Below, in pieces: positions 1 through 7,073 of a DNA stretch of 7,208 bases. The stretch spans positions 1 through 7,208 of the forward strand of contig NZ_JBDKWG010000008.1 of NCBI RefSeq assembly GCF_040151475.1, written 5' to 3'. The notes beneath the pieces were generated by a model. It was not told the origin of the DNA, searched no databases, and worked only from the letters and a program-made list of their open reading frames with translations. A program made the translations under genes and the position numbers. The number at the start of each line of letters is the position of its first letter. Positions within the stretch are counted from its first letter, which is position 1. The stretch is from CAXBNB01 sp040151475. Its GTDB lineage: Bacteria; Bacteroidota; Bacteroidia; Cytophagales; Cyclobacteriaceae.

Positions 1-136
1 TTCAGTGCATACCTCATGGTAAACCACCTTGCAGCTTACTAATGGTTCGAGACACGACTCTCGCCCATAAGGGACTTGCACCCTATAAATTAATACCCTA
101 CTTTTATGTAGGGAAAGATGCCCATGCTGGGCACAC
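1..136 (-). mobile_element. Group II intron, 5' end (partial, continues left of window)
   Basis: Read on the minus strand from about 136, the sequence begins GTGTGCCC, which fits the GUGYG 5' consensus of group II introns. It continues as a string of short hairpins typical of the start of domain I. Perfect stems are visible at 119-124/128-133, at 96-101/108-113 (CCCTAC with GTAGGG) and at 48-52/59-63, and there is a weaker 4-bp stem at 70-73/81-84 containing GGGTGCAAGTCCC. No convincing protein is encoded here. The intron body, including any reverse transcriptase gene, would lie beyond position 1. The 5' splice boundary is placed at 136/137, give or take 2 bases. The assignment rests on remembered family appearance plus the splice-site consensus. 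It is supported by the independent intron 3' end found at the other edge of the window in the same orientation. Confidence 0.72.
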
Positions 137-141
137 ACAAA

Positions 142-251
142 GTGCATAATCAATGGCGGGGTTCAGTGTAAATTTGTAGTTTAGTTTTTCAAATAACGTT
201 TGGTTTCATGGGACAGTGACGCGCTTCGAACACCCGCCACTGCTTATGCAC
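142..251. repeat. Long imperfect inverted repeat, attC-like, at the intron insertion site
   Basis: The arms at 142-159 and 234-251 are inverted copies matching at 16 of 18 positions (GTGCATAATCAATGGCGG against the complement of CCGCCACTGCTTATGCAC). Pairing continues inward with a bulge (GGGGTTC at 157-163 against GAACACCC at 228-235), leaving a central loop of roughly 60 bases. The 3' arm is followed by GCACAAACGTTGTGC, itself a near palindrome. The two long arms, unpaired bulges and large apical loop resemble integron attC sites in shape. However, the terminal boxes do not match the RYYYAAC/GTTRRRY core well, and no integrase is in view. It may instead be a dispersed Bacteroidota intergenic repeat. 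It lies directly next to the 5' splice site of the left intron. Confidence 0.7.
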
Positions 252-374
252 AAACGTTGTGCGGCATACAAAAGAGCCAACCGCACAAACAGCACATTTG
301 GTTTTTGCCGACACAAAAGCCAACACTAAAAAAACCAAAAGAGCTGTTTTTTGCCACCGCTGAACAGAAGTAAA
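252..374 (+). other. Non-coding leader upstream of jetA
   Basis: No credible gene is seen between the inverted repeat and jetA. The stretch ends with a 7-bp A/T-rich inverted repeat, AAAAAAC at 329-335 against GTTTTTT at 346-352, about 20 bases before the jetA ATG. It also holds the word AAGCCAACACT at 317-327, which recurs at 6951-6961 on the far side of the operon. I could not find a promoter with both Bacteroidota elements (TTTG at -33 and TAnnTTTG at -7), so the transcription start is unknown. Confidence 0.45.
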
Positions 375-1835
375 ATGAATGGAAACTCAAAAATATTAGA
401 ATCACTAAACAACTCACCGAGTGTTGAACTTTTGCGTTTGCGAAATCGAGAAATGATTATTGAATTTCTTACAAATACCTTTTCAAGTGGACAAGGCACA
501 ATTTCGTCAGATAATATTCAAATACAATTAGCTGATTTCTTAGAGTACAAACAAGTTGAAAATGATGAGGACAGCGAGATCAACGTTTTTGACACTTACG
601 AAGAAAAGGCAAAAAAATATATACATCATTGGACAAACAAAGGCTTCTTAGCTAATTACCCTGATGAACAAGGAGAGGTTTTTTATGAACTTTCAGCTCA
701 TTCGAGCAAAACTATAGACTGGTTGGCAAGTTTAAAAAAAGAGGAATTTGTTGGGACTGAATCAAAGTTCAACAACATTTTAAATCAATTGAAAGAATTG
801 GTTGAATTTACCAATGAAGATGCTGAAAAACGTATTCAGTTGTTGGAAGAAAAGAAATTAGAAATTGAACAGCAAATTCAGAGAATAAAAATTGGAGAAG
901 ATGTAAAGGTGTTCGAAGAGTTTGAAATTGTTCCTCGCTTTAATCAAATCAATCAATCAGCCAAAGAATTACTATCTGATTTTAAAGAGGTTGAAGATAA
1001 TTTCAAAGAAATCACAAAGGGGATTTATCAAAAACACGCTGACGGTAGTTTAACCAAAAGCGATATCTTGGAATTTACCTTTGATGCTTTGGATGAACTG
1101 AAAAGTAGTCAGCAAGGAAAAAGCTTTTATGCATTTTGGTCATTCATTTTAAACCCTGACTTGCAAAACCGATGGGAAATTCTAACTAAGGAATTGTATA
1201 GAACTTTAGAAGAAAAATCAATTTCTGTCAATGACCCGTTCTTGAAAGGAATGAAAAGACATCTTCACAATTCAGGTCAAAAGGTCTATAAAGCCAACGA
1301 TAAAATGGCTGAAAAATTAAGCCGTATTATTCGTGAAAGCGAAAGTTCAAAATCGGAAGCCACCAAAATCATCATCCAAGAAATAAAGAACCAGCTTGTA
1401 GCAATAAGCAAAACAAAAAGGAAACCTGAAACTTCGTTTGAACTGGAAATGGAAATCGAAATCAACATTCCGTTTGAACGAAAATTAACAGCAGAACAAA
1501 GCGAAGAAATTATTTATACAAGTAAACCAGAAATTGCGGATGAAAGTATTACTTCGTCCGAGCATTTAGGTAAGTTGTTTTCACAATCAAACATTGACAA
1601 AGCTTTGTTGCGGAAAAGAGTTAAAGATGTTTTGAATGAAAAATCACAAACCACACTATTAGATATTGTTGAAATTTACGGAGGACTTGAAAAAGGGCTG
1701 CCCGAATTGTTTGGATACATAGGCATTGCAAAAGATTTTAAACATTATATCAGCCCTGATAATACCCAAAGAATCGTTTTTGATTCTAAAAACAACAGAC
1801 AAATAAAAATCCCTGAAATTATTTTCACCAAATGA
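375..1835 (+). CDS. jetA: Wadjet protein JetA (DUF3375, MukF/kleisin-like)
   Basis: JetA is the kleisin-like subunit that bridges the JetC ATPase heads and carries JetB, as MukF does in MukBEF. I start it at ATG 375, giving 486 residues. The open frame also allows TTG at 351, but that adds eight residues and lies inside a hairpin. Residues about 10-110 begin with the family-type helix SPSVELLRLRNREMIIEFL and look like a winged-helix region. The DUF3375 hallmark FVGTESKF at about 125-132 opens a coiled coil to about 172 (KRIQLLEEKKLEIEQQIQRI). A second hallmark, SQQGKSFYAFWSFIL, is at about 245-259, and the C-terminal part is a probable small winged helix that contacts a JetC head. Length agrees with the family. 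The stop overlaps the jetB start by four bases (ATGA). No Shine-Dalgarno sequence is visible. Identification is firm; the domain edges are estimates. Confidence 0.93.
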   Translation: MNGNSKILESLNNSPSVELLRLRNREMIIEFLTNTFSSGQGTISSDNIQIQLADFLEYKQVENDEDSEINVFDTYEEKAKKYIHHWTNKGFLANYPDEQGEVFYELSAHSSKTIDWLASLKKEEFVGTESKFNNILNQLKELVEFTNEDAEKRIQLLEEKKLEIEQQIQRIKIGEDVKVFEEFEIVPRFNQINQSAKELLSDFKEVEDNFKEITKGIYQKHADGSLTKSDILEFTFDALDELKSSQQGKSFYAFWSFILNPDLQNRWEILTKELYRTLEEKSISVNDPFLKGMKRHLHNSGQKVYKANDKMAEKLSRIIRESESSKSEATKIIIQEIKNQLVAISKTKRKPETSFELEMEIEINIPFERKLTAEQSEEIIYTSKPEIADESITSSEHLGKLFSQSNIDKALLRKRVKDVLNEKSQTTLLDIVEIYGGLEKGLPELFGYIGIAKDFKHYISPDNTQRIVFDSKNNRQIKIPEIIFTK

Positions 1836-2410
1836 GCACTTTAGAGCAAAATACAACACCGTACAGTAAAGCAATTGTAAAATTGCTAAAGGGCGTTGTC
1901 GAACGTTCTTCAAACGTGTGGGACGATATAATCAATTATCAAATTGAAATCCAAGAATACATCAGTAAAATTGGATTAGAACTCATTGTAAAAAAAGACG
2001 ATGGTTTTGCGTTTGTAAAACAATTTGAAGACAACGAAGGAAAAACACTTGGCTTAGTTCAAAGGCGACAAATTGGATTTGAAACATCGATTGTACTTGT
2101 AGTTTTAAGACAAAGTTTAGAAGAATTTGATAGCAATCCGACACAGCTGGCTACTGAGAAATTTATTACTGATGCCGAAATAAAAGACGAATTAGAACTC
2201 TTTTTGCAAGAAGGCTACAACAAATTGAAATTTCAAAAAGATTTGGACAACTACATAAAAAGAGTAGTTGAATTAGGCTACTTGAAAGAAATCAGCAAAA
2301 AAGACAACGAAACGAAATATCAGATACACCGAATAATCAAGGAAAAAATCACCCCTGATATATTAAAAGAATTTAAAACAAAGTTAGAAGCATATGTTGA
2401 GTCTGTTTAG
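1832..2410 (+). CDS. jetB: Wadjet protein JetB (DUF4194, MukE-like)
   Basis: JetB is the small MukE-like subunit that binds the JetA kleisin and, in the assembled complex, helps hold DNA. The 192-residue length is ordinary for DUF4194. The family core is visible at about residues 75-100, where QRRQIGFETSIVLVVLRQSL shows the typical pattern of arginine-rich turn, hydrophobic helix and LRxxLEE. A winged-helix part follows at about 112-170 (ITDAEIKDELELF, then VELGYLKEI and a beta wing ending KYQIHRIIK). There is no signal peptide or membrane segment, so it acts in the cytoplasm. It starts inside the jetA stop (ATGA at 1832-1835) and its own end overlaps jetC by 17 bases, which suggests that the three structural subunits are made by coupled translation. 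The gene order and the neighbours strengthen the call, since DUF4194 alone is weakly conserved. Confidence 0.88.
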   Translation: MSTLEQNTTPYSKAIVKLLKGVVERSSNVWDDIINYQIEIQEYISKIGLELIVKKDDGFAFVKQFEDNEGKTLGLVQRRQIGFETSIVLVVLRQSLEEFDSNPTQLATEKFITDAEIKDELELFLQEGYNKLKFQKDLDNYIKRVVELGYLKEISKKDNETKYQIHRIIKEKITPDILKEFKTKLEAYVESV

Positions 2411-5400
2411 TACAAGTTCGGATAAAGCAGGGTTCAGACTTCAATATATGGAAGTTTTTAATTGGGGAACTTTTGATGAAAGAGTTTTTAGAATAAATCC
2501 CCAAGGAAATAATTCGCTTTTGACCGGTGCAAACGCTTCTGGAAAAAGCACATATATAGATGCTTTGTTAACTTTAGTAGTTCCTGCTAAAAGAGACCGT
2601 TTTTATAATCAATCTTCAGGTGTTGAGAAAAAAGGCGACCGCACAGAAGAAACTTATGTTTTGGGGCACTACGGAAATATTCAAGAAGAAGGAAAAACTT
2701 CTACTTCTACACAAAAGTTGCGTGATACAAGCACTTATTCAGTAATCCTTGCTCATTTTAAAAATACAGATGAAAAGAAAATCACATTATTCCAAGTACG
2801 TTGGTTTTCGAACAGCGAACTAAGAAGACAATTCGGTATTGCTCACATTCCACTTGAAATAGAAAAAGATTTCAGTCAGTTTGACGGTAAAGGAAATTGG
2901 AAAAAGCGATTAGATAAAATCTACAATGCGAATACATCCAAACGAAAAATAGAATTTTTAGACGGCCCAACTGCTTATGCAGAACGAATGTCAAATCTTT
3001 TCGGAATGCGTTCTACAAAAGCTTTGAGTTTATTCAACCAAGTTGTCGGGGTAAAAGTCTTGGAAGATTTAGATGAGTTTGTCAGAACTAATATGTTGGA
3101 GGAGTACACAGAGAATGGCAAAAATTCAGAAGAAGCATTCATTGAATTAAAAGAGAGCTTTCTCACATTAATGGATGCGAAAACCAACATTGAAAAAGCA
3201 AAAGAACAAATAAAACAGCTTACACCAATTAATAAAATTGCTAACAAACTGGGGGAAATTCAAGAAAACTTGAAACAGTTGGAGTATTCAAAAGAGACGG
3301 CTGTTTATTGGTTTGCCCAAAAAGGTGTTGAGTTGGGTCAAAAGGAATTAGAAAAATGCAAAGAAGAATTGCAACGATTGAATGATGAATTAGCGGAATT
3401 ACGAAGTAAAGAGGAAAAATTAAAGCAGGAAGAAAGAGCAATTTCTATTTCTATTGAAAAGGATGAAGTCGGAAGCAAAATAAAAGATTTAGAAAAGGAG
3501 ATTAAGAGCCTAACAATATTAAAAGAGAATCGAAGTAAGAAGCTTGATGATTACAACAAAATCGCTCGAAACATTGAACTGCCTACCAATCCAATTGAAA
3601 GCATATTTAATGAAAATCGTGAAAAGTCGAAACAGTTAAAACAAAGAACTCAGCAAAATATTGATGATGAAAGCGAAAACCTTCGAGCGATAAAAAATAA
3701 AGAAGATGAGTTGACCGAATCGGCCAACGAATTAGTAAACACCATTCAAACGCTTCAAAAAAACAAAAATAATATTCCTGTAAATGAAGCTAGAATACGT
3801 GAGGAACTTATTGAAAACATTGGAGCAACAAAAGAAGAAATCCCATTTATTGGCGAATTGATTAAAGTAAAGGAAGATGAATTGGCTTGGGAACCATCTG
3901 TTGAAAAAGTGCTTCACAATTTTGCTTTGCGTTTGATTGTTCCGCCAAAGTACTACTCAAAAGTAAATCAGTATGTAAACAACAATGACTTGAGAGGTAG
4001 AATTCGTTACGACAAGTACGAACAGCAGGATTATCTCCAAAGTATGCGACATAAGGAGATTAACGAAAATTCCTTAGTCAATAAAATTGAAATAAAACCC
4101 AAAACGCAGTATGATGAATGGATTGAGAATTATTTGGAAGCTCAATTCAACTTTACTTGTGTGGATAATCTTTCAGAATTTGAACACCATTCAGAAATGG
4201 CAATTACGCAGAACGGTTTAACAAAATTTAGAAAAGGGAAACACGAAAAAGACGACCGTCCACATATTTCGAGAAAAGAGAACTATGTTCTGGGTTGGGA
4301 TAATAAAGAGAAAATTGCGGCTTTAAAGAAAGAATTGGGCAATCTGCAAAACCAACAAACCGAAAACAAAAAGGCGATTGCAAGTAAAAATTCTGAAATA
4401 AAAAATTTAGGAACATTCAAAGATGAGTGCCACAATCTGTTTTCAAAGTTTGACAAGTATGATGATATAGATTGGCAATCTTATGCCCGTGAAATACAAG
4501 AAAAGACGGAACAGAAAGAAGCGTTGGAAAAAACAAATGACAGAGTTAAGAAATTACAAGAGCAGTTGAAAGATGTGCAGGATAAGTTGAAGCAACTTTC
4601 TGAAGTCGAGATTGAAAACAAGGTATTAGCTAAAGGAAAAAAACAGACCGATATAGATAATGTTGATAAAACGGTAAAAGACAACAAAGCCATTTTTGAG
4701 TCTTTGGGTAATATGGATAGCTCAGAGTTTGAAATACAAAATCCCAATTTGTTGAATATTGAGTATGTGAATTTTGAAGCAAGACGCAAAAATTTCCAGG
4801 ACGATAATTCAAGAGAAATAGCAGAGCTAAATAAACAAAAGCAACAAAACGAGCGAGAAGTCAGCGTAAAAATAAATGCATTTAAACAGCCGACTGAAAT
4901 TATTACTAGCAAATACAAAGACTGGCGTTCTGATGTAAATGCTTTGCCCGAATCAACTCACTTAGAATTTATCAGCGAGTACCAAAAGTTTTTGGAAAGA
5001 TTAGAAAAGGATAATCTTCCAAAATTTGAAAAGAAATTTAATGATTATTTGCAGGAAACCATCACCAATAAAGTTGGTGATTTTAGAATGTTCTTTGAAA
5101 ACTGGTCGGATACCATCAAAGAAAACATTAGGCATCTGAACGATTCCCTAAAAGCTATTGATTTTAAAAACAGTCCGAAGACTTATATCCAACTTGTAGC
5201 ACCGAATAAAATCAATGATGAAGTAAAAGAATTTAGAAGACTATTGGAAGAAGCCGTTCCTAATGTCTATCAAATGGAGAAAACAATTGAAGGAAGAGAA
5301 TATCACTTTAACAATCACATTCACCCCTTTATAGAAAAGTTAGATAAAGAAGATTGGAGAAAAAAAGTAATGGATGTTCGTTCGTGGTTCAACTACAAAG

Positions 5401-5807
5401 CCGAAGAATTTTACAAAGAAACCAATCAGAAATTCAAAACTTATGAGGCTATGGGACAGCTTTCTGGTGGAGAGAAAGCCCAACTTACTTATACAATTCT
5501 AGGCTCTGCAATTGCTTATCAATTTGGTTTGACTAAAGAAGGATTACAAAGTAATTCATTCCGATTTATTGCTATTGACGAAGCGTTTAAAGCACAAGAT
5601 GAAGACAAAGCAAGATATTTGGTAACCCTATGTAAGCAACTTCATTTGCAATTATTGGTGGTTACACCAAGTGATAATATTCACATCGTTGAAAACGATA
5701 TTTCATTCGTTCACTTTGTAGAACGTAAGGAAGAAAGACATTCTTGGTTATACGATATGCCTATTGAACAATTTCAAGAACAAAAAGCGAACTACGTATT
5801 GCAATGA
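2394..5807 (+). CDS. jetC: Wadjet protein JetC (SMC/MukB-like ATPase)
   Basis: JetC is the SMC-family motor whose ATP-driven loop extrusion lets Wadjet sense small circular DNA. The N-terminal head has the lead-in strand FRLQYMEVFNWGTFD (residues 14-28) and Walker A GANASGKST at 45-53. A long Glu/Lys-rich coiled-coil arm spans roughly 255-465. A hinge-like globular region lies at about 475-640 (IPFIGELI at 483-490, then a basic stretch RKGKHEKDDRPHISRKENY). The returning coiled coil runs from about 640 to 900. The C-terminal head carries the signature LSGGEKA (1023-1029) and Walker B FIAIDEAF, with D1062 and catalytic E1063, followed by QDEDKARYLV and a LLVVTPSDNIH segment characteristic of MukB/JetC rather than of ordinary SMCs. 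The start at 2394 overlaps jetB, but a later Met (residue 19) would cut the conserved first strand. At 1137 residues it is full length with all ATPase motifs intact. Confidence 0.95.
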   Translation: MLSLFSTSSDKAGFRLQYMEVFNWGTFDERVFRINPQGNNSLLTGANASGKSTYIDALLTLVVPAKRDRFYNQSSGVEKKGDRTEETYVLGHYGNIQEEGKTSTSTQKLRDTSTYSVILAHFKNTDEKKITLFQVRWFSNSELRRQFGIAHIPLEIEKDFSQFDGKGNWKKRLDKIYNANTSKRKIEFLDGPTAYAERMSNLFGMRSTKALSLFNQVVGVKVLEDLDEFVRTNMLEEYTENGKNSEEAFIELKESFLTLMDAKTNIEKAKEQIKQLTPINKIANKLGEIQENLKQLEYSKETAVYWFAQKGVELGQKELEKCKEELQRLNDELAELRSKEEKLKQEERAISISIEKDEVGSKIKDLEKEIKSLTILKENRSKKLDDYNKIARNIELPTNPIESIFNENREKSKQLKQRTQQNIDDESENLRAIKNKEDELTESANELVNTIQTLQKNKNNIPVNEARIREELIENIGATKEEIPFIGELIKVKEDELAWEPSVEKVLHNFALRLIVPPKYYSKVNQYVNNNDLRGRIRYDKYEQQDYLQSMRHKEINENSLVNKIEIKPKTQYDEWIENYLEAQFNFTCVDNLSEFEHHSEMAITQNGLTKFRKGKHEKDDRPHISRKENYVLGWDNKEKIAALKKELGNLQNQQTENKKAIASKNSEIKNLGTFKDECHNLFSKFDKYDDIDWQSYAREIQEKTEQKEALEKTNDRVKKLQEQLKDVQDKLKQLSEVEIENKVLAKGKKQTDIDNVDKTVKDNKAIFESLGNMDSSEFEIQNPNLLNIEYVNFEARRKNFQDDNSREIAELNKQKQQNEREVSVKINAFKQPTEIITSKYKDWRSDVNALPESTHLEFISEYQKFLERLEKDNLPKFEKKFNDYLQETITNKVGDFRMFFENWSDTIKENIRHLNDSLKAIDFKNSPKTYIQLVAPNKINDEVKEFRRLLEEAVPNVYQMEKTIEGREYHFNNHIHPFIEKLDKEDWRKKVMDVRSWFNYKAEEFYKETNQKFKTYEAMGQLSGGEKAQLTYTILGSAIAYQFGLTKEGLQSNSFRFIAIDEAFKAQDEDKARYLVTLCKQLHLQLLVVTPSDNIHIVENDISFVHFVERKEERHSWLYDMPIEQFQEQKANYVLQ

Positions 5808-6952
5808 TTTCACCACAGGAAATAAAGAAAAAGGCAGAAAGAAAATATGTTTCCTATCTTCAATCGCTAGTTGACAACAAGCCCTTTGAAAAATTGGTTA
5901 TTCGTGGTGATAAGTCATATACCAAAACTTCATTCCCTGAATTTGAAAAAGAAATACAGTTAATTATTAGCCAATCAAAGGAAAAAACGGGCTTTGGATA
6001 CTCATTGGAATTTCAAAATGTAAAAACAAAATCATTAGGTCTTCAAGCCTTACCAACCAATATATTCTTTGAAACCGAAAATGACTTTTTGAAATTTTTA
6101 GGTCGAAAAAATGAAGTTGAGTTATTCTGTAAAAGCACAAAGCACATCCTTGAAATATTTCCAGACTTAAAAGATTGGTTAATTAAAAATCCGTTGAAGG
6201 TAATCGCTAATCAAGCCGATTGGGAAAGTATTTTGAAAGTATGTAAATACTTCAAACAAAATCCCAAACCAAATTTGTACATAAGAGAATTACCAATAAA
6301 GGTTCATACAAAGTTTTTGGAGAAGAATCAAGGCGTAATCAGAGAATTACTTGATATTCTTATTTCAGCACATATCAAAATAGACGAAAAGTTATTTGAG
6401 AAAAGGTTTAACTTGAAATATGCCGAACCACAAATCCGGTTTAAGGTACTCGACAAAGAGATAAGTCAAAAATTCTTCTCAGGACTTGATGACATAGCTA
6501 TTCCAGTTGGTCAATTTGAAATAATGGATCTGCCAATAAGAAAAGTATTGGTCGTAGAAAACAAAACAACCCTTTACACAACACTAACTCTTCCGAAAAT
6601 GAATGATACAATTGCAATATTTGGTAGTGGATACAGTGTTATCAACTTAAAAAATGTGGAATGGTTCAACGGAATAGATTTACAGTATTGGGGAGATATA
6701 GATGCTCAAGGCTTTGAAATTTTATCTCAATTCAGGGGCTACTTTCCTCATTCGAAAAGTGTTTTGATGGACAAGAAAACCTTTGATAAGTATTTTGAAA
6801 ACGATAACGGTACACCAACAAATATTTCAGTAAAACTTAACTTGACAAACAATGAACAAGAACTATACGACATATTGAAAGAGAACAACTGGCGACTTGA
6901 ACAAGAAAAAATCCCGTTTGAATACGTGAATGACTATTTTGACAATGAATAA
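5804..6952 (+). CDS. jetD: Wadjet nuclease JetD (DUF3322-DUF2220, Toprim)
   Basis: JetD is the effector that cleaves plasmid DNA once the JetABC motor has stalled on a small circle. The 382-residue protein has an N-terminal arm and DUF3322-type region (about 1-190, containing repeated Trp/Phe helices such as KDWLIKNPLKVIANQADW). A C-terminal DUF2220 region (about 205-380) has a topoisomerase VI A-like Toprim fold. Its metal-binding acidic residues are visible: E252 in VLVVENKT, and D298 and D300 in YWGDIDAQGFEIL. The conserved basic-acidic RLEQEKIP motif (364-371) closes the domain. The start ATG overlaps the jetC stop by four bases (ATGA at 5804-5807). There is no frameshift or missing catalytic residue, so the nuclease should be active. 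TopoVI-A-like proteins share the Toprim core, but the gene context settles the assignment. Confidence 0.93.
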   Translation: MISPQEIKKKAERKYVSYLQSLVDNKPFEKLVIRGDKSYTKTSFPEFEKEIQLIISQSKEKTGFGYSLEFQNVKTKSLGLQALPTNIFFETENDFLKFLGRKNEVELFCKSTKHILEIFPDLKDWLIKNPLKVIANQADWESILKVCKYFKQNPKPNLYIRELPIKVHTKFLEKNQGVIRELLDILISAHIKIDEKLFEKRFNLKYAEPQIRFKVLDKEISQKFFSGLDDIAIPVGQFEIMDLPIRKVLVVENKTTLYTTLTLPKMNDTIAIFGSGYSVINLKNVEWFNGIDLQYWGDIDAQGFEILSQFRGYFPHSKSVLMDKKTFDKYFENDNGTPTNISVKLNLTNNEQELYDILKENNWRLEQEKIPFEYVNDYFDNE

Positions 6953-7073
6953 GCCAACACTCAACAGCCACACACATTGCCAAGCCGCTCAAAGCAGCCG
7001 CACAAGTCAAAGCTTGTCAATAAGTGTGTCTGTCCCAACGCGCGGAAGGAAAAATAAAAAGTACGACCGCACA
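6953..7073. other. Non-coding segment between jetD and the right intron
   Basis: No gene is visible. An imperfect inverted repeat pairs 6970-6979 (ACACACATTG) with 7018-7029 (CAATAAGTGTGT), with a two-base bulge. Inside it a small hairpin pairs ACAAG at 7002-7006 with CTTGT at 7013-7017. No T-run follows, so this is not a classical Rho-independent terminator for the operon, though it could still stop or protect the transcript. The segment ends with CCGCACAA, which is the 3' exon side of the right-hand intron. Confidence 0.4.

Noticed and set aside
96..113. CCCTAC-loop-GTAGGG hairpin as a transcription terminator
   Set aside because: No T-run follows on either strand, and it is better explained as a domain-I hairpin of the group II intron.
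3..149. Plus-strand frame open from the left edge to a TAA at 147-149
   Set aside because: It lies antisense to the intron 5' end, shows no recognisable protein pattern and runs over several RNA hairpins.
169..176. TAAATTTG, a match to the Bacteroidota -7 promoter element TAnnTTTG
   Set aside because: No TTTG element lies at the right distance upstream, it falls in the loop of the inverted repeat, and it is about 200 bases from jetA; in AT-rich DNA a single box is weak evidence.
4481..4918. 145-codon minus-strand open frame inside jetC, and similar shorter ones in jetA and jetC
   Set aside because: These are Phe/Leu/Ser/Cys-rich mirror frames of Glu/Lys-rich coiled-coil coding sequence, with no start signals or family resemblance.
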